From Thermaerobacter marianensis DSM 12885 (GTDB lineage: Bacteria; Bacillota; Sulfobacillia; Thermaerobacterales; Thermaerobacteraceae): 64,000 nucleotides of DNA. The notes below the pieces were generated by a model. The model was not told where the DNA came from. It did not search any database and saw nothing but the letters and a program-made list of their open reading frames with translations. This document shows, piece by piece, positions 1 to 8,135 of the stretch (positions within the stretch are counted from its first letter, which is position 1; each line of letters opens with the position of its first letter). The DNA is taken from the NCBI RefSeq assembly GCF_000184705.1, contig NC_014831.1:496001-560000 (forward strand), given 5' to 3'. The position numbers were made by a program, and so were the translations under genes.

Positions 1-1
1 G

Positions 2-2113
2 TGGCCTCCGGTGGACACGTTGCCGGACCCGGCAGCCGTAGCCAGGTGGCTCGAGGAGCGGGTCGCTGGCCCGCAAGGGGGGGCGGTCGCCACGCGGGAG
101 GGGCCACCGGCCGACGCGGTCCGCGGGTCGCGGCAGGGCGCGGGCGCGGGGCAGCCCGAAGCGCCGCCGGCTGAGGACGGGCCGGCGGGCGAGCCCGTCA
201 CCGTGGTCGCGGTGCTCGCCCCGGCGCCGTCGGGACCGCCGTCCCGGGCGGAGGCGGGTGACGACCCACCGACTTCCGCGACGTCAGGGGCGGCCGGCGG
301 CGGGCCCCAATTGGGTGGCATCGGGCTGGCGGCGGCCGGTCGGGCGGCGGCCTGGGTGGCCGCCGGCGCGACCGGTGGGGGCGGCGCCACGCCGGGCCCG
401 GACCAGTCGGCCGGTGCGGACCACCGGACCCTGGCGGCAGCCCTGCTGCGCCGGTCGCTGGCCGGGTTCGACCTCAAGCCGCTGTACCGGTGGCTGCTGC
501 GGTCGCAGGAGGCGGAGGCCGGCCGCCCGCGGTCGCCGGCGGAGTCTGCCGGCCGAGGGCCCGGCGACGCCGGGGCCGGCGGGGAGGCGGGCGCGGCGCC
601 GGCAGCCGGGGGCGCGGCCCTGCGTCCGGCACCGCGGGCAACGGTGCTCCCGGCGCCCGCCTCCGACCTCAAGCTGGCGGCGTACCTGCTGGACCCCGTC
701 CGCAACCGGTACTACCTGGTGGACGTGGCGCGCCAGTTCTTCGGATGGGAGCTGGAGGAGGGCCCTGCCGACCGTCCCGACGATCCCGCCTGCCGCACGA
801 CGCAGCTGCTCGGGCGCGACGCCGCCCTGTGCGCCCGGCTGCGGCCCGCGGTGGAGGCGGAGCTGGCCGCCCGGGGTCTGGAGCGGGTCTACCGGGAGAT
901 CGAGCTGCCCCTGGTGCCCGTGCTGGCCGCCATGGAGGAGGCCGGCATCGCCGTCGACCGGCGCCAGCTGGAGGAGCTGGGCCGGCTCTTCACCCGGCGC
1001 AGCCAGGAGCTGGCGGAGCAGATCTACCAGCTGGCGGGGGAGACGTTCAACATCAACTCCACCCAGCAGCTGGGGCAGATCCTCTTCGAGCGGCTGGGCC
1101 TGCCCGTGGTGAAGAAGACCAAGACGGGCTATTCCACCGACGCGGAGGTGCTGGAGACCCTGGCGGCCCGGCACCCCATCGCCGAGCTGGTGCTGGAGTA
1201 CCGGTCCCTGGTCAAGCTCCAGGGCACCTACGTGGACGGCCTGGCCGAGCACATCGGCCCCGACGGCCGGGTGCACACCACCTTCCAGCAGACGGTGGCC
1301 GCCACGGGCCGGCTGTCCAGCACCCAGCCCAACCTGCAGAACATCCCCATCCGGGACGAACCCGGCCGCTCCCTGCGCCGCGCCTTCGTCGCGCCGCCGG
1401 GGCACCGGCTGGTGGCCGCCGACTACTCCCAGATCGAGCTGCGGGTCCTGGCGCACTACAGCGGCGACGAGGGGCTGCTGGAGGCCTTCGCCCGCGGCCA
1501 GGACGTCCACGCCCGGACCGCCAGCGAGATCTTCGGCGTGCCCCTGGAGCAGGTGACGCCCGAACAGCGCCGGGTGGCCAAAGCGGTGAACTTCGGCCTG
1601 GCGTACGGGCAGACGGACTACGGCCTGGCCCGCGCCCTGCGCATCGACCGGGCCGACGCCCGCCGCTTCATGGACCGCTACTTCGAGCGCTACCCCGGCG
1701 TGAAGCGGTACATGGAAGAGACCATCCGCCGCGCCCGCCAGCACGGCGAGGTGACCACCCTGCTGGGGCGGCGGCGGCCCGTGCCCGAGATCCGCCACCG
1801 GGTGTACCACATCCGGCAGAACGCGGAGCGGGTGGCCATCAACACGCCCATCCAGGGGACGGCCGCCGACATCATGAAGCTGGCCATGATCCGGGTCTAC
1901 CGCGCCCTGGCGGGCGAAGGGCTCCGGGCCCGCATCGTCCTGCAGGTCCACGACGAGCTGCTGGTGGAGGCGCCGGAGGACGAGGTGCCGGCGGTGGCCG
2001 CCCTGCTGCGGCGGGAGATGGAGGGCGCCTTCCCCTTGGCCGTGCCCCTGGTGGTCGACGTCAAGGCCGGCACCAACTGGTACGAGATGGAGGCCGTCGG
2101 CGCCGGTGCCTGA
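2..2113 (+). CDS. polA: DNA polymerase I, 5'-truncated by the window edge
   Basis: Family A DNA polymerase, used in repair and Okazaki-fragment processing. The frame is open to the window edge, and about 700 residues are visible where the family has 850-900, so the 5' nuclease domain and true start lie outside. Polymerase motif A (DYSQIELR) is near 1431, motif B (RRVAKAVNFGLAYG) near 1570-1610 and motif C (VHDELLVE) near 1946-1969, so the polymerase looks intact. The 3'-5' exonuclease-like region (to about 850) is broken by Gly/Ala/Pro-rich inserts at roughly 70-440 and 500-650. I cannot find the usual first DxE exonuclease motif, so proofreading is probably lost, as in Bacillus-type Pol I (inference). 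The stop overlaps the mutM start by 8 bases, indicating an operon. Confidence 0.96.
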   Translation, partial: WPPVDTLPDPAAVARWLEERVAGPQGGAVATREGPPADAVRGSRQGAGAGQPEAPPAEDGPAGEPVTVVAVLAPAPSGPPSRAEAGDDPPTSATSGAAGGGPQLGGIGLAAAGRAAAWVAAGATGGGGATPGPDQSAGADHRTLAAALLRRSLAGFDLKPLYRWLLRSQEAEAGRPRSPAESAGRGPGDAGAGGEAGAAPAAGGAALRPAPRATVLPAPASDLKLAAYLLDPVRNRYYLVDVARQFFGWELEEGPADRPDDPACRTTQLLGRDAALCARLRPAVEAELAARGLERVYREIELPLVPVLAAMEEAGIAVDRRQLEELGRLFTRRSQELAEQIYQLAGETFNINSTQQLGQILFERLGLPVVKKTKTGYSTDAEVLETLAARHPIAELVLEYRSLVKLQGTYVDGLAEHIGPDGRVHTTFQQTVAATGRLSSTQPNLQNIPIRDEPGRSLRRAFVAPPGHRLVAADYSQIELRVLAHYSGDEGLLEAFARGQDVHARTASEIFGVPLEQVTPEQRRVAKAVNFGLAYGQTDYGLARALRIDRADARRFMDRYFERYPGVKRYMEETIRRARQHGEVTTLLGRRRPVPEIRHRVYHIRQNAERVAINTPIQGTAADIMKLAMIRVYRALAGEGLRARIVLQVHDELLVEAPEDEVPAVAALLRREMEGAFPLAVPLVVDVKAGTNWYEMEAVGAGA

Positions 2114-3212
2114 GCTGCCCGAGGTGGAGACCGTCCGCCGGGACTTGGAGCGGCACCTTGAGGGGGCGTGGATCGCGGGCGTGCGGGTGCTGCGCCCCGA
2201 TGTGGTCGTGGGCGCGACGCCGCCGGCACTGGAGCGGGCCATCGTGGGGGCCCGGTTCCGCCGCTTCGCCCGCCGCGGCAAGTACCTGCTCCTCGAGCTG
2301 GAGGAACCGGCTGCGGGCGCCGCCGGCGGCACCGCCCTGGCCGCCGGGCGGGGAGCTGCCGGAGCCGCCGTGGGGGGAGCCTCCGAAGTCAACGCCGGGG
2401 TTCCGGGGACGCCGGAGCCGGCCGGCCGAGGGCAGCCTGCCGGGCCGGCCCGGCCCGCCACGCCACGGCCGCCCCGGTGCCGGTGGCTGGTGATCCACCT
2501 GCGCATGACGGGGCGGCTGACCCTGGCGCGATGCGGCGAGCCCCTCCTGCCCCATACCCACCTGATCCTGGATGTGGCAGGCGCGGCGCCGTGGGACCAG
2601 CTGCGGTTCTCCGACCCGCGGCGCTTTGGCCGGGTGTACCTGTTGTCGAAAAGCCCCTTCTCGCGGCGAGCCGTCTCCGGGAGGGCCCGGGACACGGCGG
2701 ACCGGGAGACGGAGCTCCGGCACCGGGAGGACGCCTTGCCCGAGGGCTTGCGCACCCTGGGGCCCGAGCCGCTGAGCCGGCGCTTCACCGCGGCGGAGCT
2801 GGCCCGGCGGCTGGCGGGACGCCGGGCGCCCGTCAAGTCCCTGCTGCTGGACCAGCGGGCGGTGGCGGGCGTGGGCAACATCTACGCCGACGAGGCGCTG
2901 TTCCGCGCCCGCATCCATCCGGCCCGCCCGGCGGGGGAGCTGTCGCCCGCCGAGGTGGCCCGGCTGGTCCGGGCCCTCCGGCGGGTCTTGCGCGAAGCCG
3001 TGGCCGCAGGCGGCACGACCTTCTCCGACTACCGGGACGGCCTCGGGCGGGAAGGGCGGTTCGCCCGCCGGCTGGCGGCCTACGGCCGCCAGGGGGAGCC
3101 CTGTCTCCGTTGCGGCACGCCCATCGCCACCCTGCGCCTGGGCGGTCGCACCGCCCACTTCTGCCCGCGGTGCCAGCCGGTGCGCACCGGTGGGGACCAC
3201 GGCCAGACCTGA
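2106..3212 (+). CDS. mutM: Formamidopyrimidine-DNA glycosylase (Fpg/MutM)
   Basis: Base-excision glycosylase/AP lyase that removes 8-oxoguanine and formamidopyrimidines. The GTG start gives the diagnostic N-terminus PELPEVE, where Pro2 is the catalytic nucleophile and Glu3 the acid. The helix-two-turn-helix region (AVAGVGNIYADEAL, near 2861-2900) and the C-terminal four-Cys zinc finger (CLRCGT...FCPRCQ, near 3103-3175) are intact. At 368 residues it is about 90 longer than usual. The excess is a Gly/Ala/Pro-rich insert near 2310-2480 and a charged insert near 2650-2730, both between recognisable core segments. It overlaps the end of polA by 8 bases, so the two repair genes are probably co-transcribed and translationally coupled. 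Confidence 0.95.
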   Translation: MPELPEVETVRRDLERHLEGAWIAGVRVLRPDVVVGATPPALERAIVGARFRRFARRGKYLLLELEEPAAGAAGGTALAAGRGAAGAAVGGASEVNAGVPGTPEPAGRGQPAGPARPATPRPPRCRWLVIHLRMTGRLTLARCGEPLLPHTHLILDVAGAAPWDQLRFSDPRRFGRVYLLSKSPFSRRAVSGRARDTADRETELRHREDALPEGLRTLGPEPLSRRFTAAELARRLAGRRAPVKSLLLDQRAVAGVGNIYADEALFRARIHPARPAGELSPAEVARLVRALRRVLREAVAAGGTTFSDYRDGLGREGRFARRLAAYGRQGEPCLRCGTPIATLRLGGRTAHFCPRCQPVRTGGDHGQT

Positions 3213-3266
3213 GCCGGTCCGCTTCATCCGGGGCCGCCATCCCGCCACCGGCCCGTCGTCTCCGGA

Positions 3267-3800
3267 TCAAGGGCTTCTGCGCCGGCCCGCACCGCCGCCC
3301 GGTGCGTCGGGGTCGTTGCCCTCGGCGCCGACTGCCAGTCCCCGGGGTTTCCGCCGGCCCGGGACCCGCCCGTACTCGCCGGCGGTACCGCCGTACGGTC
3401 CCGCGCCGTGGCCGTCGCCGCCCGGCGGCGACGCGGGCCCGCCCGCCCCGGGGGCCGGGCGGGTGGCCTCCGGGGCACCGTAGGCGGCGGGGCCGGGCGC
3501 GGGCTCCCCGATGTCGGCCACGACCCGGATGCCGGGCACCTCGAACTCCACCTGGGGCCGGATGCCCATGGCCCGCGCCTGCCCGTCGGCCAGTTCCTCC
3601 AGCTGGTCGATCCACCGGTGGTCGTCGGTGAACGAGGCGGGGGCGCCCGCCGCCGTCAGGTCGTCCCGCTCGGGGGCAGCGGGCTCGGGCGCCACCGGGC
3701 GGCCCGGCCGGCCGGGGCCGCCCCTCCCGGCGCCCGGGCTGGCACGGCCCGCCGCCTGCGCCCGCTGCCGCCCGTGGTTCCCTGGCTTACGCGGTGTCAT
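3267..3800 (-). CDS. Hypothetical protein, conserved-looking core with low-complexity tails
   Basis: I do not recognise this protein. ATG at 3800 has AGGGAG eight bases upstream (an ATG at 3806 is too close to it), which is the main evidence that the frame is real. The product is about 177 residues: a basic N-terminus, a Pro/Ala/Gly segment, a short ordinary-looking core (FTDDHRWIDQLEELADGQA, then VEFEVPGIRVVADIGE), then a Gly/Pro-rich tail. No signal peptide or membrane segment is visible. It converges on mutM, and the two stops are 54 bases apart. It could be a lineage-specific protein; composition alone would also allow a spurious frame. Confidence 0.45.
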   Translation of the reverse strand: MTPRKPGNHGRQRAQAAGRASPGAGRGGPGRPGRPVAPEPAAPERDDLTAAGAPASFTDDHRWIDQLEELADGQARAMGIRPQVEFEVPGIRVVADIGEPAPGPAAYGAPEATRPAPGAGGPASPPGGDGHGAGPYGGTAGEYGRVPGRRKPRGLAVGAEGNDPDAPGGGAGRRRSP

Positions 3801-4160
3801 TCCCATCGCTCCCTGGCCGGGCGCCTGCTCGCCGGCGGTGCCCGGCCCTTGTAGCGTGGCCCCGGTGGGGCGGGTTCAACCGCCTTGCCGGTTCGACCGC
3901 CGGAGCAGGGCACGCCGCGGAGGGTGGCGCACGGCGCCGGGGTGCGCCCTTGCCGCCCGAGACCGTCGATGCCGCCCGAGACCGTCCAGGGGGTGTTCGT
4001 GCCGGGCGGAAGATCGCAGAAGCCAGGCGGATGCACGCAGAGGGGCGGGAAGCGCTGCGCTTCCCGCCCCCGGGACGCCGGTCCGGCCGACGCGGCCGCT
4101 TTCCTGGCCCGTTCCCGGCCGTGCCGACTCGCGTCCACCCGTCGTCGGTCTCGTCTTCGG
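3801..4160. other. Intergenic stretch without a supported gene
   Basis: These 360 bases lie between two minus-strand genes. They are GC-rich, and open frames cross them on both strands, but none has a convincing ribosome site or family motif. A hairpin-rich stretch near 3890-4080 may include the end of the wall-hydrolase transcript, but no T-tract terminator is visible. Confidence 0.4.
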
Positions 4161-5036
4161 TCAGTACGCGAACCGGTGGTTGCCGATCCACCCCGCGCTG
4201 GGCCGGGTCTCGAGGAAGGGCTGGTAGCCGGACTTGGCGGGGTTCCAGAAGTACAGGGCGCCGCCCGTGGGATCCCAGCCGTTGACGGCGTCGATGGCCG
4301 CCTGCCACGCCTCGGCGCTGGGCTCCTGCCAGAAGGTGCCGTTCAGCACGGGTTCGAACTGGTAGGGCTCGAAGAGCACGCCGGCCACGGTGTCGGGGAA
4401 GAGGGGGCTCTTGACGCGGTTGAGGATCACCGCCGCCACGGCCACCTTGCCCACGTAGGGCTCGCCGCCCGCTTCCGCCTGGACCATCTGGGCCAGCAGG
4501 CGCAGCTCGTAGTCGCTGACCTGCACCCCCGCACCGCCGGTCACGCCCCTGGACGATGCGGGAGCCGGTGACGGCGCAGGAGCCGGTGCGGACGAACCGG
4601 CCGCGCTGCCAGCGGTCCCGCCGCCCAGCGGCACGATGAGGCGCTGGCCCGGCAGGAGCAGGTCGGTCGCCAGGGCGTTGGCTTCCTTCAGCGCCGCCGC
4701 CGTCAGGCCGTAGGCTCGGGCGATGGTGTACAGCGTGTCCCCGTACCGCACGGTGTAGATGTCGTACCGGTCCACACTGGGGATGGCCAGGTAGGTGCCG
4801 GCCCATACCACGCTGGCCGAGGGCAGCCGGTTGAGGGCCACGATGTCGGCCATCGGCACGCCGTACCGCCGGGCGATCTGCCAGACGGTCTCGCCGCGTT
4901 GCACGTAGTGGGTCACGAAGGCCGGTCCTCCCTGCGCGGCTGCCGCCCGAGCCGTGCTGCCCATCACGGCCAGGGCGGCCATGGCGAGGCCGACCGTCAG
5001 ACCCGCCAGCATCCGCTGCCAACGTCGCTTCGCCAT
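4161..5036 (-). CDS. Secreted LysM-LysM-SleB-type cell wall hydrolase
   Basis: Exported peptidoglycan hydrolase of the SleB/CwlJ (Hydrolase_2) family, with two N-terminal LysM wall-binding repeats. ATG at 5036 follows GGGGAGGGAG by four bases; an in-frame start at 5072 lacks such a site. Residues 1-30 are a signal peptide, followed by LysM 1 (YVQRGETVWQIARRYGV), LysM 2 (YTVRYGDTLYTIARAYGL), an Ala/Pro/Ser linker and the hydrolase domain (LLAQMVQAEAGGEPYVGKVAV to the C-terminus). The acidic active-site region QAEAGGEP and the signature LNRVKSPLFPDT are present. The next gene upstream encodes a second copy of the catalytic domain ending in the same residues (AGWIGNHRFAY). A role in spore or vegetative wall remodelling is inferred from the family. 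Confidence 0.9.
   Translation of the reverse strand: MAKRRWQRMLAGLTVGLAMAALAVMGSTARAAAAQGGPAFVTHYVQRGETVWQIARRYGVPMADIVALNRLPSASVVWAGTYLAIPSVDRYDIYTVRYGDTLYTIARAYGLTAAALKEANALATDLLLPGQRLIVPLGGGTAGSAAGSSAPAPAPSPAPASSRGVTGGAGVQVSDYELRLLAQMVQAEAGGEPYVGKVAVAAVILNRVKSPLFPDTVAGVLFEPYQFEPVLNGTFWQEPSAEAWQAAIDAVNGWDPTGGALYFWNPAKSGYQPFLETRPSAGWIGNHRFAY
4590..4602 (+). repeat. Dispersed 13-base word GGACGAACCGGCC (8 exact copies)
   Basis: Exact copies of GGACGAACCGGCC on the plus strand: 4590-4602, 27687-27699, 51544-51556, 55572-55584, 58776-58788. On the minus strand: 31475-31487, 35673-35685, 41689-41701. Near copies with one mismatch occur near 9247, 35731, 46764 and 53278. Seven exact copies lie in genes, mostly inside or beside Ala/Gly/Pro-rich inserts, where the word is usually read as Asp-Glu-Pro-Ala; one is intergenic. 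With about 36% each of G and C, roughly 0.01 copies would be expected by chance in both strands of 64 kb. Its function is unknown. Confidence 0.7.
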
Positions 5037-5083
5037 GCTTCTCCCTCCCCGGAAGCAACGGTGAAGTAACATGGACGAAACAA

Positions 5084-5089
5084 ATTATA
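5084..5089 (-). promoter_or_regulatory. Candidate -10 element upstream of the LysM-SleB gene
   Basis: TATAAT on the minus strand, about 48 bases upstream of the ATG at 5036, in an AT-richer island (5050-5200) that contrasts with the surrounding sequence. No good -35 hexamer is found 16-18 bases away, so an alternative (possibly sporulation) sigma factor or an activator is possible. Confidence 0.35.
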
Positions 5090-5300
5090 GGGAAGCGCAA
5101 TATTCACGGCATTAGCAAAATGTTTCCTATGCGTCGGGAAGGGAGTCTATGGAAATTTCGACAGGAGATCGGGATATAAGGTATACAATTCGGACGAAAG
5201 GCGGGGGAAACGGAAGGGCCGGCAAGTCCCGCCGGACCCCCGGCCCCGGTGACAAGGTCTTGACGGCTTGGATCCAGCCGGCGGACGCCTCCGGCGGCCT

Positions 5301-5927
5301 TCAGTAGGCAAACCGGTGGTTGCCGATCCACCCCGCGCTGGGGCGCGACTCCAGGTGGGGCTGGTACCCCGACTTGGCCGGGTTCCAGAAGTACAGGGCC
5401 CCGCCCGTGGGGTCCACGCCCCGTGCGGCGTCCCGGGCGGCACGCCAGGACGCGGCGCCAGGCTCCTGCCAGAACCAGCCGTTGAGGATGGGCTCGAACT
5501 GCCAGGGCTCGAAGATGACCTCTTCCACCGTGTCGGGGAACAGGGGGCTGCGCACCCGGTTCAGAATGACCGCGCCCACGGCCACCTTGCCCGCGTAGGG
5601 CTCGGCGGCGGCCTCGGCCTCGATCATCTGAGCCAGCAGCCGCATTTCCCGCGGGCTGAGGCGCATGGGCGGATGCACCGCCCTGAGGGCCCGGGGTGTG
5701 ACGGCGGTGGCCTGGGTCCTGGCCTGGGCCGCCCCGTCGCCCGCGGCCTTGGGCCCGGCTGCCTCCGGCCCGGACGCACCGGCCAGGGCCGCCGCCGGCC
5801 CGGAGAGCACGAAGGCCAGCACCAGGCCGGCCGCCACCAGGGGCAGCCCGTGCCACCGGCCCCGGCCCGCCCGGCCGGCCGGCATCCGGGCCGGCCGGGC
5901 AGCCTGCTCCATCGCTGTAGCCCGCAT
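5301..5927 (-). CDS. Secreted SleB-type cell wall hydrolase without LysM
   Basis: Paralogue of the neighbouring hydrolase (4161-5036), with the same SleB/CwlJ catalytic domain but no LysM repeats. ATG at 5927 is chosen because AGGAGG lies seven bases upstream; the GTG at 5933 would overlap that site. A signal peptide (residues about 20-50) is followed by an Ala/Gly-rich linker and then the hydrolase domain. This carries LLAQMIEAEAAAEPYAGKVAV, LNRVRSPLFPDT and the shared C-terminus AGWIGNHRFAY. The two domains are highly similar over their full length, which indicates local tandem duplication. Lacking LysM, this copy probably relies on another anchor or partner to reach its substrate (inference). 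Confidence 0.88.
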   Translation of the reverse strand: MRATAMEQAARPARMPAGRAGRGRWHGLPLVAAGLVLAFVLSGPAAALAGASGPEAAGPKAAGDGAAQARTQATAVTPRALRAVHPPMRLSPREMRLLAQMIEAEAAAEPYAGKVAVGAVILNRVRSPLFPDTVEEVIFEPWQFEPILNGWFWQEPGAASWRAARDAARGVDPTGGALYFWNPAKSGYQPHLESRPSAGWIGNHRFAY

Positions 5928-5979
5928 TGCCACCCCTCCTTAAAAACGAAACGGAAAAGGAAGCGCGTTTGTCGCCGAA

Positions 5980-5985
5980 ATTATA
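5980..5985 (-). promoter_or_regulatory. Candidate -10 element upstream of the second SleB gene
   Basis: TATAAT on the minus strand, 52 bases before the ATG at 5927, again inside an AT-rich island (5935-6010). As at 5084-5089, no consensus -35 is visible at standard spacing, so the two hydrolase genes may share a non-housekeeping promoter type (inference). Confidence 0.35.
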
Positions 5986-6220
5986 AAAAGTCGTGATTTA
6001 TTTGACATTGCTGAATCCATGGACGTCGTTGCTGGGATCCACAAAACAGGAAAAATATCACGCTGCGGCCGCCGCCGGCGGAGCGGGCGGCGCTCCGAAC
6101 CGGCGGGACCGGCCGGTGCGGGTTCGGGGCACGGTGCGCCTCCCCGGCCCGCGGGGCGGGGAGGCGACGCGGCGGCGCATTGCGCCGGGCATCGCCGCGG
6201 CGCCCGAGGGATACGGAATG

Positions 6221-6226
6221 TATAAT
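6221..6226 (+). promoter_or_regulatory. Candidate -10 element of the coaE operon
   Basis: TATAAT about 120 bases upstream of the first gene of the 6346-7833 run. No TTGACA-like hexamer is found 16-18 bases upstream. The remainder of the 5928-6345 spacer shows nothing else that I can name. Confidence 0.35.
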
Positions 6227-6345
6227 CGCGGTGGCGCGATACGGTGGGTGACGCCCGGCCGGTGCCGCCGGTCGCATGCGGCGCCGGCGGGCTCTGCGCC
6301 GGGACGGGCGGTGACCGCCGGCCCGAGGGGAGGTGGGCTGCCGTG

Positions 6346-6543
6346 ATGGTGGTGGCCTTGGAGTTCGACGAGCAGAAGAAGCTGGAAGCCGCGGTGCAGC
6401 GCCTGCGCCAGAATCTGGGCGTGACGGGCGAGCTGGCCATCAAGCCGCTGGAGGGAGGCCGCTGGCGGCTGACCATCAGCTCCGAGAAGCCGCTGCGGGA
6501 GAGTTCCATCGACAAGCTGGGCGGCCGGCGGGTCGACCTGTGA
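6346..6543 (+). CDS. Small hypothetical protein upstream of coaE
   Basis: A 65-residue soluble protein with ordinary composition: charged, no Gly/Ala runs, predicted helix then strands (FDEQKKLEAAVQRLRQNLG, then WRLTISSEKP). I do not recognise a family. GGGAGGTGG precedes adjacent GTG (6343) and ATG (6346) starts. Its stop overlaps the coaE start in a GTGA junction, so it is very likely translated and coupled to coaE. The coupling suggests a constant partnership, but the sequence gives no function. Confidence 0.65.
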   Translation: MVVALEFDEQKKLEAAVQRLRQNLGVTGELAIKPLEGGRWRLTISSEKPLRESSIDKLGGRRVDL

Positions 6544-7187
6544 AGCCGGTGCTCATCGGCCTGACGGGCGGCATCGGCAGTGGCAAGAGCGCCGTGGCGC
6601 GCATGCTGGTGGAGCTCGGGGCGGCCGTGGTCGACGCCGATGCCATCGCCCGCGAGGTCGTGGAACCCGGCCAGCCCGCCCTGACCCGGCTGGTGGAGGC
6701 CTTCGGCGAGGACATCCTGACGCCGTCGGGGGAACTGGACCGGCGCGCCCTGGGCCGCCGGGTCTTCCGGGACGAACAGGCCCGCCAGGTGCTGGAGCGC
6801 ATCGTCCACCCGGCCATTCGCCGGCGGACGTGGGAGCGGATCGGCGCCCTGCTGGCACAGGGCCGTCACCCGGCGGTGGTCTGGGACGTGCCGCTGCTGT
6901 TCGAGGTAGGCGCCGAGGGACTGGTCGACCAGGTGTGGGTGGTCACCGCGCCGCGGCACGTGCGTCTGGAGCGCCTCCGGCGCCGCGACCCGGACCTGTC
7001 CGTGGAAGAACTGGAGCGCCGTATGGCCGCGCAGATGCCCCTGGAGGAGAAGGCGGCGCGCGCCCACGTGGTGATCGACAACAGCGGGGACCTGGAGACT
7101 ACCCGGCGGCAGGTGCAGGCGGCGTGGCGGCGGTTCGTCATCGGTTCCGCGCCCGGGCCGGACGCCCCGGGCGGCGGGCCGGCGTGA
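6540..7187 (+). CDS. coaE: Dephospho-CoA kinase
   Basis: ATP-dependent phosphorylation of dephospho-CoA, the last step of coenzyme A synthesis, in the cytoplasm. The GTG start at 6540 overlaps the preceding stop by four bases. The N-terminus carries the P-loop LTGGIGSGKS, followed by VDADAIAREVVEPG (substrate-binding Asp region), HPAIRRR and the LLFEVG segment, in the usual CoaE order. At 215 residues it has a slightly long C-terminal tail ending in a Gly/Pro-rich stretch. It is followed after 16 bases by a lytic transglycosylase gene on the same strand. Confidence 0.95.
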   Translation: MKPVLIGLTGGIGSGKSAVARMLVELGAAVVDADAIAREVVEPGQPALTRLVEAFGEDILTPSGELDRRALGRRVFRDEQARQVLERIVHPAIRRRTWERIGALLAQGRHPAVVWDVPLLFEVGAEGLVDQVWVVTAPRHVRLERLRRRDPDLSVEELERRMAAQMPLEEKAARAHVVIDNSGDLETTRRQVQAAWRRFVIGSAPGPDAPGGGPA

Positions 7188-7203
7188 CGGGGAGGGCCCG
7201 CCC

Positions 7204-7833
7204 GTGACGGGTGTGGACCTGATCCTGGGTGGCGGGTGGCCCTGGCTGCGGTGGGGGGCGATCGCCTTGCTGGCGGCGCTGGTCGCCCTGGCGGGGTTCT
7301 ACGCCGCGTACCCCGTGCCCATGGCCGAGCTCATCGGGCAGGAGGCGGCGGCGTGCGGGGTCGACCCCTTGCTGGTGGCGGCGGTGGTGCGGCGGGAGAG
7401 CGGGTTCGAGCCGCGGGCGGTCTCCGACCGCGGGGCCCGGGGCCTGATGCAGATCATGCCCGAGACCGGCGCCTGGGTGGCCGGGCAGATGGGGCTCCCG
7501 GCCTTTCACCCCGACCGGCTCTTCGAGCCGGAGTACAACCTGCGGCTGGGGTGCTGGTACCTCGCCTACCTCCTCGAGCGGTTCCACGGCGACCCGGTGG
7601 TGGCCCTGGCGGCCTACAACGGCGGCGAGGGCACGGTGGCGGACTGGATCGCCCGCGGCCGCTGGCACCCGCAACGCGGCGTGTCCGCCATCCCGTATCC
7701 GGAGACGCGCCGTTTCGTCGCGGGCGTGCTCCGGGACTACCGGGTCTACCAGTGGCTCTACCGGCGCTTGCCGGACTTCTGGGGGCAGGTGCGCCAGCTG
7801 GCGGCCGGCGCCCTGGCCGGCGTCCGGGAGTAG
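7204..7833 (+). CDS. Membrane-anchored lytic transglycosylase (SLT domain)
   Basis: Cleaves the glycan strand of peptidoglycan to give 1,6-anhydro ends. The GTG start at 7204 follows a GGGGAGGG region. One N-terminal membrane segment (residues about 15-35) anchors the protein outside the membrane. The SLT core has the catalytic Glu in VRRESGFEPRAVS, then GARGLMQIMPETG, NLRLGCWYLAYLL and LAAYNGGEG, all in canonical order. At 209 residues it is a compact member like those often found next to coaE in Firmicutes. It is the third wall-acting enzyme within 3.7 kb. Confidence 0.93.
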   Translation: MTGVDLILGGGWPWLRWGAIALLAALVALAGFYAAYPVPMAELIGQEAAACGVDPLLVAAVVRRESGFEPRAVSDRGARGLMQIMPETGAWVAGQMGLPAFHPDRLFEPEYNLRLGCWYLAYLLERFHGDPVVALAAYNGGEGTVADWIARGRWHPQRGVSAIPYPETRRFVAGVLRDYRVYQWLYRRLPDFWGQVRQLAAGALAGVRE

Positions 7834-7843
7834 GATCGGGGGC

Positions 7844-7872
7844 TTGCACCGGTTGCGGCACGGTGCTATATT
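7844..7872 (+). promoter_or_regulatory. Promoter of tRNA-Leu(CAG)
   Basis: TTGCAC (7844-7849), exactly 17 bases, then TATATT (7867-7872) preceded by TGC. This is a good housekeeping-sigma promoter 38 bases before the mature tRNA 5' end. Confidence 0.7.
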
Positions 7873-7909
7873 ACGAGTGCGCGGCCGATCCGAACGGCAG
7901 CGCACCCTT

Positions 7910-7993
7910 GCCGAAGTGGTGGAACTGGCAGACACGCGGTGTTCAGGGCGCCGTGGGCTTACGCCCGTGTGGGTTCGAATCCCACCTTCGGCA
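7910..7993 (+). tRNA. tRNA-Leu, anticodon CAG
   Basis: Class II tRNA. The acceptor stem GCCGAAG pairs with CTTCGGC, with discriminator A at 7993. The anticodon stem CGGTG/CGCCG encloses loop TTCAGGG, so the anticodon is CAG. A long variable arm (TGGGCTTACGCCCG) and T arm GTGGG-TTCGAAT-CCCAC follow. The 3' CCA is not fully encoded (CCG follows the discriminator). Confidence 0.95.
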
Positions 7994-7996
7994 CCG

Positions 7997-8029
7997 GCGG
8001 ACAGGAAGCGCGGGTTCCTGTCCGCTTTT
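7997..8029 (+). terminator. Rho-independent terminator after tRNA-Leu(CAG)
   Basis: Perfect 11-bp stem GCGGACAGGAA / TTCCTGTCCGC with a seven-base loop, followed by TTTT. Confidence 0.9.
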
Positions 8030-8135
8030 CCCATCCCGGCTCGGATCGGCGCGGCGCCCGGTCGTAAGGGGACCGTCCAAGGGGCGCCGGCCGCGGGGCA
8101 CCGGAAACGGGCGACCGCCGGACGCCGGGAGCCGT

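Noticed and set aside
5037-5300. Cyclic di-AMP (ydaO) riboswitch before the SleB-type genes
   Set aside because: Such switches often precede wall hydrolase genes, but the leader is too short and AT-rich and lacks the conserved core.
6003-6008. TTGACA as a -35 for the coaE operon
   Set aside because: No -10-like hexamer lies 16-18 bases downstream (GTCGTT is found there), and the TATAAT at 6221 is far too distant.
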